DNA of 64,000 nt from Halichondria panicea (taxonomy: Eukaryota; Porifera; Demospongiae; Suberitida; Halichondriidae): NCBI RefSeq assembly GCF_963675165.1, contig NC_087393.1, positions 955,002-1,019,001 on the forward strand. The letters are read 5' to 3'. The notes under the pieces are model-generated. The model was not told the DNA's origin, searched no databases, and saw nothing but the letters and a program-made list of their open reading frames with translations. Made by a program: the position numbers and the translations under genes. Below, piece by piece: positions 26,250 to 37,931 of the stretch. Position 1 is the stretch's first letter. The number at the start of each line of letters is the position of its first letter.

Positions 26250-26357
26250 GCTAGTACCCCATCAGACTATTCATGAGAGACTGGGTCAAAGCAACCATAC
26301 AGTTCCCCAATGGTCATGGACTTGGGGTTGATGACACAAACATCAGCCATGCAGTCT
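26235..26357 (-). pseudogene. Dynein heavy chain exon fragment with internal stop
   Basis: Encodes ADVCVINPKSMTIGELYGCF, then DPVSHE, a TAG stop, and SDGVLA. Dynein heavy chains have INPKSITMGQLYGxFDPVSHEWSDG here, so the conserved Trp codon has become a stop. A MITE is inserted immediately after. Its position relative to 25103-25241 is reversed compared with the protein order. Confidence 0.75.
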
Positions 26358-26724
26358 GTGTGTATGTGAAGGGGGGTGGGGGTGTTAAATTGATATACAG
26401 AGTATTGAAAGTGAAAAGAAAGGAACATAAGTAAGTTTGTAATATGAGTGCAATGAACCTTCATGAATACAAATAACTGCTTTTGACACAAAACCAATAC
26501 ACTGAGCTACGTGACGTGCATAGATCTACATGTAATGAAATTCATTTCTGTGGTCCCTATAGGTCTACACCCTGAGGTTACTAGATGATGCCAAAGTACA
26601 ATACTTGTTGACAACATGTTATCTCTATTTTAATATATAGGGAAGATCCCATACAGTTGGTGTGCTATAGGCCTATATAAGGGATTGCAGATAGAAGTTG
26701 TTCATTTGCAATTTTCGTTTCAAC

Positions 26725-28109
26725 ATGGCAGCTCAAACTGGAGGCTACAACTGCAAATGGATTGATAATCCCTCCGATGATCTTAGATGTCAGATCTGTA
26801 AGCTAGTAGCGAGGGAGCCCCAGCAGCATGGAGGAGATGATGGGTGTGGCCAGATCTTTTGCAACAGCTGTATAACAGTACATCAGAAGACTAATAATAT
26901 CTGTCCAAATTCATTATGCGCGGAGCAACTAAAGAGTCTGTTCCTGGATAAAAAAAGTGCGTACGTATGTACGAAATAATGCATAACTGATTGTTTAGTA
27001 GTAGATCTAAGAATGTAGGCGTAGTTACCAGTCTACTCATTTATACTGTACATGCATGTACAAGCAATTGTACTGCAGGTGTTCGCCATATCAATGCTCT
27101 GAAAGTGAAGTGCAACAATATGGATAATGGCTGCAAGTGGGATGGAGGAGTATTAGGCAAGCTAGATACGCACCTAAACACATGCGACTACGCTCTAATA
27201 CCTTGCGACAACATATGTACAAAGAATGGCAGTAAGGTAAAGATTTTAAGAAAGGATAAGAAAGACCACCTCACCAACCACTGCCAGAAACGTCAGTACC
27301 AGTGTCCACACTGCAAAGAAATGGGGGAATACCAGGAGAGGACCAGCACCCACCCCAAGACATGCCAACAAATCCGTGTATCCTGCCCCAATGCCAGTCA
27401 CGCAGGAATAAATTACAACTGTAAAGCTTTTTTTCCTCGTTGTGAACTACTCGCCCATAGATCCACCTGCCAATATGAGTTAATGTCCTGCAAGTACGCT
27501 GAGGTTGGGTGTCAAGAAAATCCTCTTCGCAAAGACCTCAAGAGACACGAGGAAAACGATCAGCTTCACCTGAGAGCCACAACTGCCAAAGTTCTCGAGT
27601 TGACACAGCAACTAAATGAAACTGTGGAACAATTAACATTTAGATTGGATAGTTTCCCACGGCACAAAAATGGCAGAACTACATTCTATAGTGGTTTACT
27701 CTGCACATCTCACAAAGGATACAAATTTCGAATTCAGGTCTATGCAGGTGGTAATGGCTCTGGAGAAGGCACTCACGTTTCCATCTACGCCTGCCTAATG
27801 AAAGGAGACCATGATCATGATCTCTTCTGGCCATTTTTAGGAGAAGTCACTTTCGAGCTGCTCAATCAGATCGAGGACAAGCAGCATCATAAAATGACTG
27901 TACAATTCGAGGACAACGAGAATAGTCAGAGAGTGGTGGAAGGTGAAGGGGGTATAAAAGGATGCGGCATACCACAGTTCATCACACACACTGTCCTCGA
28001 GTACAGTCAGGCCAAGAATTGTCAGTACCTGAAAGATGATGCTCTAATCTTTCGAGTTTCAGTGCAACCACCAAGCTACAAGCCATGGTTACAGTGTAAC
28101 CACGAGTGA
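26725..28109 (+). CDS. TRAF-like protein (RING, TRAF zinc fingers, MATH)
   Basis: Two exons: 26725-26956 and 27079-28109 (AAAA/GTGCGT donor, CTGCAG acceptor), 420 residues. Start chosen at MAAQTGGYNC, 9 codons inside a longer open frame, because the upstream Met lies close to a TATA-like TATATAAGG. RING-like domain at about residues 24-65 (CQICK, CGQIFCNSC, CPNSLC). TRAF-type zinc fingers at about 85-215 (HLTNHCQKRQYQCPHC, CELLAHRSTC, CKYAEVGC). A short helical segment follows (LELTQQLNETVEQLTF). The C-terminal MATH/TRAF-C domain (about 270-410) shows YKFRIQVYAGGNGSGEGTHV, FWPFLGEVTFELLNQ and YLKDDALIFRV. These proteins act as cytoplasmic adaptors and ubiquitin ligases for TNF/Toll-type receptors. 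The RING metal ligands are not all canonical. A decayed copy lies 1.3 kb upstream. Confidence 0.9.
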
Positions 28110-28188
28110 CACAAAACAATTAATAAACAACTTTAACAGCACATACATTTATGTAATATAATAACTACATAATTATGTATAGTATTAT

Positions 28189-28345
28189 CGAATAGCGGGT
28201 TATTTTGTATGCTGGGTGAAATGTTTGTATTTTTCGTATTGCAGCTAAAGCATTATTAAAAAACTGCGAAATTTTTCTGGCGCAATAGGTTCATCATCAC
28301 TGTCCTGAGCTATACGAATATTTAAAATACACGACAGCATTAGAT
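28189..28345. mobile_element. CCGTATAGCGGG-type MITE, decayed
   Basis: TCGAATAGCGGGTTATTTTG and the internal GCAATAGGTTCA and TCCTGAGCTATACGAATATT match the copies at 107 and 10237. The right end is not clear. The rest of 28110-28440 holds nothing recognisable. Confidence 0.45.
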
Positions 28346-28441
28346 GAAAAAGTCATCATAAACCGGACAAGTGAGGTGATGTACAATGAAGTGAACTAAA
28401 ATTATGTTTAGTTATAATTAAGAGTGAAACCGTAATGTGCA

Positions 28442-28585
28442 GATATGTGTCTGACTGACCATTGCCTCGTTCTTTGCATCCTCCAGGTTGCTGGCCAGTT
28501 TGTTGAGTGTCTCTATGATAGGTTGTATTTTATCCACTGCACGAGATACCTCTCTCTCTCTCTCAGTGAACTCCTCTACCTGGTT
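28442..28585 (-). other. Possible coiled-coil exon of unknown gene
   Basis: An open segment after an ACCAG acceptor encodes VEEFTEREREVSRAVDKIQP, then IIETLNKLASNLEDAKNEAM, followed by a GTCAGT donor. The heptad-like Leu/Ile spacing and charge suggest a coiled coil. No second exon could be joined, and no family was recognised. It may be a relic like the neighbouring dynein and TRAF fragments. Confidence 0.3.
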
Positions 28586-29227
28586 AGTAAACTCTCAAAT
28601 TCCTTTCGTCTGAGTGGCCCTGGAGTCTGAGTGTAGTCTGGGAGGGGGATTATTAAGCTTTTATGTTAACACAATGGGACAAATGGAATCATAATTTAAT
28701 ATTATCTGCTAGCATTCTTTTGTACACTCTGCAGGGGATCGACCCAGTGTTTAATAATTGGCCATGCATCAGCTTTAGTTCCAGGTACAGCCATGCTACC
28801 ACATTAATTTTAAAAGCTTAGAGATGTACTAAATCCAAAAGTCCTGTTTTTGACAAGCTAACCATGGCCATCGGCTTTTTCCGAAAAAAAATTATGGCAG
28901 CTTCTTCGAAGATTAGAATTAAGACCATCAGACGTCAATATTATAATGAATAAGGGTTTGTATAAATGTGCAAAATCAAATGTAATTAAGGGCTAGGGGT
29001 ATACGTACATGTACAATACAAAATTAATGACAAAATCTACAATCATGCTCACAGCATTAAAAACACAGGACAAACAAACGCACAACTTATAGTACCCATA
29101 AAAACCGTATCGGCGGTCGATACGCCCTTGGTACTCAAAATTATAAAAATTATAATATCCAATTATCAGGAGTGCACTCCTATAATTATAGCATGTGATT
29201 GTTTTTGAAAGTGCTGTTTCCATGGGG

Positions 29228-32200
29228 CTATCGAAGCGCGACAGTTGGCTGTGGCCTCCAGATATGTCGCTCGTCGGCACTCATTCCCTCGGAAGTGTTG
29301 GACAGGCCAGTACTGCATGTGGGTGTGGTTAAATGTGTGCAAAGGAATGAAGTTGCACAAAAGAGTATGTACAGTAAGTAAAGCCTTATAACATACGAAG
29401 CTGCAGTAGGATTTACTTTTCACGAGCAGCTTAGTGCAGATCACTATAACTGAGTTATGAGAAGACTAAGTTGGTACCATATTCGTAACACCTCCCATCT
29501 TATTCACATTACAAAACTAACATTCGACATCACTTACGGAGGTTTTCTGTGTCTTTTCTTGCCATGGTAACTGACGTGGGGGTAGCGATGATGAGCAAAG
29601 AATGACATGCTCACAAAGAATACGATGGCAAGCACCACCACCAACGCCAGGGAAACACCAACTGTGTGGGTGGGGTGGGGGTGTGGTTACAATTAATGCA
29701 CCTTTAGCAATATGCTAAAATCTAAGACAATTACAATGTGATTCTAGCTATCATAGTGAGACCAAGGGCGTATAAAAGAAGAGAGGGCATGCAACTCCAC
29801 TATCAGTACACGTAGCTAGCAGAGTTCAAACGTGGGCGGAGAAATGTGTGCATTTGCATGAAGTGCTAAAAATAGAAATTTCTATTTTTAGCATTTCATA
29901 CGCAGTCATGCATATTCATCCGCCCACGTTTGAACTCTGCTAGCTACGTGTACTGATAGTGGAGTTGCATGCCCTCTCTTCTTTTATACGCCCTAATTGG
30001 TGATAACATGTACCATGTACACTCACAACCTTAATTGCATACAAATCTTACTTGCAATTCTCCTGTCATGGCGGGTCTTTGTCTCCTCGAGAGCCCTCTC
30101 CGCTTGGATATTGGCATCGTGAGCAATTTTGGCAAGTGGGCAAGCAAAACACTCGCCCACATAGAGCACTGTCTCTCGCAAACATTTAGTGCATCTGTTC
30201 GGGTTGCGTTCACACATCACACAGTTGGCTATCCCACAGGCTGTATGGAACAGAGACACAGAGTGGGTAGGGGATATTTCCAAGAGAGAGAAAAATACTT
30301 ATGATTTTACAGGGGCATCATTTTTTCATAACTTGATCTACCGTTGATCCAATGCCAAAGATATCTTTAAATGATGCGTTTAAAGGTTAGGGACATAATT
30401 TGCCACTTTTCGGTATTGGACCATAATTATGGGCTATGGTGTGGCAAATAATCTATATCTGATGTCTGATAACACCATTTGAAAGGTCTCTTTCAGAAAA
30501 TCAGTTGATATTGGATCAATCAAGTTATGGCAGCTTAAGTCTCCCCGAACCATTGATTAAACAGGGCAGGGGGGAAGCCCCTTTGATTGGTGGGTGGTAT
30601 GGAATGTACACATTTTAAGAACATGCTGTACGGAATGGAGACAATGAGAGTGCAAAGTAAGTATGGGCTACACATTCAATAATATGTTTGTAGTTTTCAA
30701 TCCCACAATGTCGTACCAAAGCAAGTGTTAGTGTTGTTGTTTCTTTCGTGCTCCATCCCCAGCCTGCACCGAGTATCACATGAGCTGGGTAGTGGCTCCT
30801 CCTCTTCTTCCTCGCACTCTACCTCAGTCTCTAAAGGGGAGGAGTACAATACACAGTCACTTTGATAGATCGATCACATCACCACCCACACACTAATTAG
30901 ATTGGTAAAATTCCAAGCCCATGCATGACAGATGCAAGAAGTCACGTTACTCTGCCTATTCTTGGCCTCCATACATTCTGATGTAGTGGGCATTATAACT
31001 ACAACTTATTGTTGCTCTGAAAGCTCCATATACACAGCTGAATTCAACGGCTTACTCTTTTACGCAATACACTTTACTTCGTCATAGTGGCTTACCATTT
31101 GCAGGCGGGTATTCGTTCAAGTTTCTAAATGACGGGGCAGAACACTCTGTGAATGGGGAAAAGAAAGTTCCATTGGTAGGAGGAAGCTCATTAATTTTGG
31201 GCAGCCAGCTAGAAGCTGAAGGAGTACAAAAGTTTCATACTATTAAAATAATATCTCAGGCTGTAATTAGTGACAGAAAATATTCTTATACCTCGTTGTG
31301 CATGTGGCAGGGGCATACAGTAATAACATCACTTGCCACTGGAAGAAATACCTACAGTACAGGGGTCATGTACGTTAATTTGGACTGGTAGCTTGGCCTA
31401 CTGCTATATCATTATTATGCCTCGGTGCGCATGCGCAAGTGAGGTATACGGTACTGTGTTTGTGTGTTTGTGTGTCTGTGTCTGTGTCTGTATAGACTGC
31501 TACAGCTGCTCAAGAATGAATCAAGTGGAAATAAGAGTTTCTATAGGCTTCTAGTCATGTTTACTTGGATTATAATTCGTGGATTTGAAAAATAATGCTT
31601 CGTTCTCGAGTTATGCCTAGTTTTGCTAACTTGGAATGCCATTGCAGCCTTTTCAGAAGCACGTAGCTAAACTTGTTTACCGAGTGTTGCTACTCTACTT
31701 AGTAGTTAGCTCTGCACTAGAACGCTAGCTATTGGTAGCTGCAAGAGTGAGAAGAGAGCTGCAAGGCTCTGCTGACTTGCAGCCATTAATTTTAGGCTTA
31801 AACTTTTGGCATCGATCGTTTTTAACAACAATCATCGTCGATCATTACCCACTCCTTGAGTTCCTTGGATTTTGCATGCAGTAAAATTAAAAATGTTCAT
31901 CATGATAATTATAATCAATGTGTGTACAGTAGCTTAGTAGCTTTATGTTATGTAGCTTTGGCACCTCCACCGAGGCATCAGCACCCGCGGTGCTTTCATT
32001 TAATGCAGCCACACGGTATGAAACAATTCGATGACTTTCTTTTGCATATCTAGCTAGACTCTCTAAGAGGGGTAATGCAGAGCTAGATCTTTATAGCCGC
32101 ATGCACGATAAAAAGTGCTCAAGTACGGTCAATCAGTAGCAGTTACAGCTGTGACTAATTACGTTCTCTTGAGCTCACCACAATAGTTGTACTCCTCATG

Positions 32201-33070
32201 GTTGATGGTGAATGCACTGACTGTGTTATCGAGAGGGGACACGGGACACTGGGTAGCACACTCTAGGGTATGCCCACTCTCGTAGCGACACTCCTCAGCC
32301 AGTCCGGACGTACAGGCGGTACACCTCGTACACTTACCAACAGTACCATAGCACCTCTCACACTCGGGCGCACATTCTGTGGGAGAGGGGGGGGGGTATA
32401 AGGTGTACACAATTAGTCTTCAATGCGTATGTGTGGGGGGGGGTCTACAAATGGGCCATGCAACACAGTACAATGAACTGATGAGTGAGGAATAACTGAA
32501 AGTGAAAACTATTATACCTATTATCAGGAGCATTCGTGTGCTCCTACTAATACCATGTACCACCACAGGTCATTCATAACTGTCACTTTAGCATCAAATT
32601 ATACATCATAAATGGAGTTTGTAAATTAGTTTGAACTACAGTAATAGCATACTTCACTCACCATTGACACAGGACTGAGTGGCGGTGTTGTTACACTCCA
32701 GACACCCAGTCTCCATGTTCGTCCTGTCAAGCAACCCAGCCGTTGACTGAGCCACAAGAACGTTCCCTCTACACTTAATCAGATATCTCAGATCAGCATC
32801 TCCCGTCAATTCCCCTGAGGCTATGGCGGTTCTGAGAGCACCCTCCCCATCAAACGACATACAGTTCAGATAGACGGTGTAGTTCTCAGGGAATGTCTCT
32901 TCAATAGAATGACGCAGATCTTCCAAGGATCGGGCACACGGTGGAGTTGCTTTAGTCTCCACTGTACATGTTTCACTACTGGTAGTCTCACCCTCATCGT
33001 GTTGTGCGTGTGAGCCAGAGGTGGTTAGTAGGAGCAAGCTGACAACAACGCTGATCAGTAGCTTGCACAT
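29228..33070 (-). CDS. Cysteine-rich type I membrane protein, paralogue B
   Basis: Exons in order: 32662-33070, 32179-32376, 31096-31146, 30717-30830, 30052-30240, 29538-29661, 29228-29312; 389 residues. Start taken at [15 protein letters not shown] to match paralogue C; an in-frame Met lies 10 codons upstream. Signal peptide, N-terminal domain with N-glycosylation sites (NYTV, NNTA), Cys-rich module ([20 protein letters not shown]), linker NLNEYPPANG, acidic Cys segment, furin-like module (CGIANCVMCERNPNRCTKCL), a membrane helix (LALVVVLAIVFFVSMSFF) and a basic then polar tail (YHGKKRHRKPP, ending WRPQPTVALR). Introns between ectodomain exons are phase 1. The furin-like exon is 15 bp shorter than in A and C. 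No catalytic domain is present. A cell-surface receptor or ligand is inferred. Confidence 0.75.
29763..29994. mobile_element. AAGGGCGTAT MITE, copy 3
   Basis: Inverted termini AAGGGCGTATAAAAGAAGAG and CTTTTATACGCCCT, with the inner pair GTTCAAACGTGGGCGGA, are almost the same as copy 1 at 23023. It lies in the intron between paralogue B exons 5 and 6. Confidence 0.85.
30301..30545. repeat. Imperfect inverted repeat in paralogue B intron
   Basis: ATAACTTGATCTACCGTTGATCCAA near the left has an approximate inverse (TTGGATCAATCAAGTTAT) at the right end, about 200 bp apart. It may be another short TIR element, but the termini are not defined. Confidence 0.4.
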
Positions 33071-33218
33071 CTTAATTGCTTGATATAGTGGTACGTACAT
33101 GTAGCTAGCTAGATATATCTAGCTACTACTTGTAATGGAATGTGGAAGCATAGCTGCTATCAGGATTTCGAGTAGACTAGAATCTGAATATTATATTCAT
33201 ATATTCATGCACTCCTGA

Positions 33219-33285
33219 AGCTAGACTGGAAACCACGCCCCTTTCTTTCCCTAAAGAAAGGGGCGTGGTTCCAGTCTATCCTGAA
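33219..33285. repeat. Short perfect hairpin
   Basis: AGACTGGAAACCACGCCCCT plus TTCTTT is followed after CCCT by the near-perfect inverse (AAAGAAAGGGGCGTGG, TTCCAGTCT). Arms are about 26 bp with a 4-bp loop. A related half (AAAGGGGCGTGGTTTACAGT) lies at 36970 upstream of paralogue C. It falls between B exon 1 and the C 3' end. Confidence 0.8.
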
Positions 33286-33658
33286 GCCAGAGTCTCTGTC
33301 TTGAAGCTGTGGTGGCAGGTACGTACGTGGGATGGACTATGTGGCTGCGGTGGCTGCCGCCAGCTAGCTCCACCCGGACCCCCATTCATGCAGTTGTTCA
33401 AAAAGGCAATGAATAAAAAAACTATGTTATTCATTGCCTACAGTATGTGTACATGAACTGGTTACGTTAGCCTCCTTCACGGGCCTTGGATTGTCAAAAG
33501 TACGGCCTGGGATCAAGGCTAGTTCACAATTGTCATGGCAACATGTTTACAGCATTAAAAACACAAGATAAACGCACATCATAATTTCTACGTTACATTT
33601 TACTGAAAAATATCCACATTATTGATAGCATGTTGTTTGAAAGTGCTGTCTTCATGGG

Positions 33659-34222
33659 CTACCGGAGCACGATAGTTGGGCGTGGTCTCCAAACATGAGA
33701 TGGTTGTTCGTCGACACCGCTTCCCTCAAAAGTATTGGGCAGGCCAGCACTGCATGTGGGTGTGGATAGATAGACATGGATAAAAGGAATGAAAAATCAA
33801 GAGCACCCTTGGTAAGACTATAACACAGTATGACAGCAAGGCCATAGCAAGCGGTCAGACCACTTTTGGGAGCATAATGGTTTCCCGGCAATGGTTGTCA
33901 ATATTGCAGTCGATTAGTTACAATTTTGGCCTGACCACTCTAAACTTGCTTGCTACGTCCCTGGACAGTACGATTTGCTTTTCGCAGAGAAGCTTAGTGT
34001 AGATCACTATACATGATTAGTATCAAGACCAAGTGGGTTCCTATAATAACACCTCTCCTCTTATTCACATAAAAAAACTAACAGACAACACTTACGGAGG
34101 TTTTCTGTGTCTCTTCCTGCCATGGTAACTGACGTGGGGGTAGCGATGATGAGCAAACAATGACATGCTCACAAAGAATATGATGATAAGCACCACCACT
34201 AACGGCAGGGAAATAGCAACTG

Positions 34223-34253
<31 letters not shown>

Positions 34254-34289
34254 TGTGTGTGTGTGTGTGTGTGGGGGTGGGTGTTGGGG

Positions 34290-34349
<60 letters not shown>

Positions 34350-36790
34350 GGTGTGTGTGGTGTGTGTGTGTGTTGGTGGGTGTTGGGGTGTGGGGTGTGT
34401 ATTCAATCTTGGATAGGGTTTACACTGTAGCTATCTTAAGGCCAGAGACTACATGCACACAAAACGTACGTGCAATTGTCCTTTCACGCTGTTCCTCCTC
34501 CTCCTCCTCAAGCTCCTCCTCCTGGAGGTTGGCCTCGTAGGCAATTTCGGCAAGTGGGCAAGCAAAGCACTCAGTTTCGCCATGCTCGTCCACATAGCGC
34601 ACTGTATCTCGCAAACATTCAGTGCATCTGTTCGGGTTGCGGACACACCTCACACAGTTGGCTATCCCACAGGCTGTATGGAACAGAGACACAGAGTGGG
34701 TGATATATGGAATGTACAAAAGGATTATGTTCCTAGATATAGCAGCACATGCTGTACGGAATGGAGACAATACTAATAATGAGAATGCAAAATGCATAGC
34801 ATTAAGTACGGGCTATAATTAATCTCTTCAAAAACATCATGCAATATCAGGGTTTTATCTAGTGGGGGGGGGGGGGGCAGGGATGAACCTTCCCCTCCCC
34901 CAAAATGTTGTAATCACATTAGTACTGTCTATGATGTAAACCAGATCTACTGTTATGCACTAGCATGTAATCGGGGGTGTGGTCAACAAATGTAGGAGTG
35001 GCCAAACATTTCGCAAACCTCCCCCCCCCAAACTTTGAACCTGTGCATTAGTTCAACCATTCTAACTCGTACCAAAGCAGATGTTACTCTCGTTGTTTCT
35101 TTCGTGCCCCGGCTCCAGCCTGCACGTAGCATCACATGAGCTGGGTAGTGGCTCTGGCTCTCCCCCTTCCTCGCACTCTACCTCAGCCTCAGCTAAAGGG
35201 GAGGAGTACAATACACAGTCACAGTATACAAGCACTATTATCAATATGAGGCGTGAGAATGGCTTTCAGAAGGTTTGCTTAAATCAAAAATATTTTATGG
35301 CCCAATTTCGACTTACTACTCCTCATTGACAGACGATTCATACGCAGGTGCATTCCTACGTACGTGGGTATAAAGCTCCGTATATGCACAGCTGCATTCA
35401 ACGGCTTACACTTTATACGCTACACACTGCACACACACACACACACACACACGCACACTAGTAAATAGTGGCTTACCATTTGCAGCTGGGTATTCGTTCA
35501 AGTTTATAACTGACGGAGCAGCGCACTCTGTGAATGGAGGAGAGATAATAATTATAATGACAGCAAAACTTTATTGGCATCCGTTAAATTAAGGAAGTAA
35601 AACAGGATGTGCTTACAATACAGTGTGGCTTACTTCTTTACAAGTGTACAAAAAACTGTACATGCGTATATACCTGAATTTACGCTGAATAAAGCCTACA
35701 GCCAGTAGTTGCTCAAGGTATGGTAGATTTTTTACATGGACAGGTAAAGCAAATAGTCCTTTATAGTCTATACAAAACGTACTCGAGGCTTAGGGTACCA
35801 TCCATCAGGCAGCAAACATTGGCTACAGCTGTGACTAATTATGTTCCCACAGCCACCGAACCAACTGACTCACCACAATAGTTGTACTCGTCATGGTTGA
35901 TGGTGAATGCACTGACTGTGTTATCGAGAGGGGACACGGGACACTGGGTAGCACACTCTAGGGTATGCCCACTCTCGTAGCGACACTCCTCAGCCAGTCC
36001 GGACGTACAGGCGGTACACCTCGTACACTTACCAACAGTACCATAGCACCTCTCACACTCGGGCGCACATTCTGTGGGAGAGGGGGAGAATTATTAAGGT
36101 GTACGCAATTAGTCTGTGTGGGGGGAGTCGACATAAATTAATTATAATATGTAATTGGCCATATCCTCAACACCCATACAACTGACTTGGTATTATAATG
36201 TTATTGACTGCATCACAGGAAGTGTTGGTCATGCATGCACTGTCACTTTAACTTGGCCGGGACGATATCGATCCAATACACATATACGTACATATAGCTA
36301 AGTACGTATGCTCAACATAGTTGACATTATTTTCAGTGAATTTACAACATAAAGAATAAACAAAGTGTACACTACTTAACGTTATCTACTCACCATTGAC
36401 ACAGGACTGAGTGGCGGTGTTGTTACACTCCAGACACCCAGTCTCCATGTTCGTCCTGTCAAGTGACCCAGCCGTTGACTGAGCCACTAGAACATCCCCT
36501 CTACACTCAATCAGATATCTCAGATTAGCCTCTCCCGTCAATTCCCCCGAGGCTATGGCGGTTCTGAGAGCACCCTCCCCATCAAACGATATACAGTTCA
36601 GATAGACGGTGTAGTTCTTAGGGAATATCTCTTCAATAGAATGACGCAGATCTTCTAAGGGTCGGGCACATGGTGGAGTTGCTTTGGTCTCCACTGATTC
36701 ACTACTGGTAGTCTCTCCCTCCTCGTGTTGTGCGTGTGAGGTGGTCAGTAGGAGCAAGCTGACAAAAACGCTGATCAGTAGCTTGCACAT
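33659..36790 (-). CDS. Cysteine-rich type I membrane protein, paralogue C
   Basis: Exons in order: 36394-36790, 35874-36071, 35477-35527, 35073-35192, 34470-34673, 34096-34219, 33659-33749; 394 residues and every junction keeps frame. Signal peptide [21 protein letters not shown]-terminal domain ([35 protein letters not shown]), Cys-rich module, linker [10 protein letters not shown], acidic Cys segment ([18 protein letters not shown]), furin-like module followed by a Glu-rich stretch, membrane helix ([16 protein letters not shown]), and a tail with [18 protein letters not shown] ending [10 protein letters not shown]. Exons 1-5 and their introns are closest to copy A, while exons 6-7 are closest to copy B. 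This is probably the best preserved full-length member. Function unknown; a surface receptor is inferred from architecture only. Confidence 0.8.
34221..34402. repeat. (GT)n/GGGTG microsatellite
   Basis: A 180-bp run of GT, GGTGG and GGTGTTGGGG units in the intron just upstream of the membrane-helix exon of paralogue C. Confidence 0.95.
35428..35458. repeat. (CA)n microsatellite
   Basis: CA run in the paralogue C intron, positionally equivalent to the one in paralogue A. Confidence 0.9.
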
Positions 36791-37245
36791 ATTGGTACTG
36801 CATATACTTCAAGACAGTTAGCTCCTTAAGTTCTCACCGAGGTACGTAGGAAATGTTGTTTCCTTGTACTTTTTGTAGCAACAAGCTGTACTGTGAGGGC
36901 TGCATCCTGTACGTACATCTATCAGCCCCACCCCGTACCCCCTCCTCAGAGCAACTTTGACCTGCTAAATAAAGGGGCGTGGTTTACAGTCTGCTTGAAG
37001 TACGTCCCTGGATCCTCTAGCCTCTGCCTCTAGCCTCTGCCTCTAGCCTGAGCCTCTCCCACATGCACAGTAAAGATACTGGGGTAAGCATGCCTACTGA
37101 TACTGACCCTATTTCTAACAGTTTTAAAAGAGCGGTACATTTAATTTGTAGCATAGTTCCATGTTTAAGTACTGACCTGGCACATGCTGCACTATACTAT
37201 AGATCTACTCCTACAGTTCCTTAATTTTCCCTACAGATATTTGTC
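36791..37245. other. Spacer between paralogue C and DJ-1
   Basis: No open frame of interest. The part from about 37008 (GTACGTCCCTGGATCCTCTA) to the DJ-1 start is repeated almost unchanged upstream of the DJ-1 pseudogene at about 58020-58276, and so marks the left part of the duplicated block. It includes three tandem CTCTAGCCTCTGC units and a CCTACAG acceptor-like site 10 bp before the start codon, suggesting a 5' UTR intron. Confidence 0.6.
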
Positions 37246-37931
37246 ATGGAGAAGCGTGCTCTGGTGATCCTTGCCCCAGGGGCTGAAGAGATGGAGACAG
37301 TCATTAGCACCGATGTCCTCCGTCGCGCAAAGATTAATGTCACCCTCGCTGGACTGGACTCAGCCGAACCCGTTATTTGCAGCAGGAATGTATGCATTGT
37401 GCCCGACATGTCTCTGGACGACGCTGTATTGAGGGGCCCCTATGATATCGTGGTTTTGCCTGGGGGGCTTGGAGGCTCAAAACGATTGGCTGACTCGGAA
37501 AAAGTTAAGAGTGTCCTCATATCGCAGGAGTCTGCTGGAGGTTTTGTGGCTGCAGTCTGTGCTGCACCTAGTGCTCTACTCTCACATGGAATATCGAAGG
37601 TACAACTGACTAATAGATTTTTAATGGTGACATTGTATTTTTACAATTAGATCGTTCAATCAAGCATGAATATTACTTGTATATACGGGTATTACCATCA
37701 CTTTTATCCTCCCAGGGCAAGCAGATTACCTCCCACCCCTGTGTGAAGAAAGAGCTGGAGGCTAGCGGACAGTACAGCTATTCTGAGGCTCGTGTAGTTA
37801 GAGACGGGACAGTGATCACCAGTCGAGGACCAGGCAGCTGTTTCGAGTTTGCTCTGGCCATTGTGACAGCTCTGGTGGGAGAGGAGGTTGCCAAGGAGAT
37901 AGCTGGACCAATGATGTTGCCAACTGTTTAG
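37246..37931 (+). CDS. PARK7: DJ-1/PARK7 family protein
   Basis: DJ-1 superfamily protein, a redox-sensing and glyoxalase/deglycase-type enzyme of cytosol and mitochondria. Exons 37246-37599 and 37716-37931 join in phase 0 to give 189 residues, exactly the usual animal length. The active site is complete: the conserved Glu in PGAEEMET (about residue 16), the nucleophile-elbow Cys in [14 protein letters not shown] (about residue 106) and the downstream TSRGPG...FEFALAIV segment. The C-terminus is [12 protein letters not shown] second copy at 58277 has frame-disrupting changes, so this one is the functional copy. Three-prime ends face gene D. Confidence 0.95.

Noticed and set aside
34092-34540. 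Several long Cys-Val or Thr-His repeat frames
   Set aside because: They are translations of the GT microsatellite at 34221-34402. The true signal here is the membrane-helix exon 34096-34219 on the minus strand.
37221-37409. Minus-strand open frame opposite DJ-1 (also at 58252-58446)
   Set aside because: Shadow of the DJ-1 coding exon. It is conserved only because DJ-1 is.
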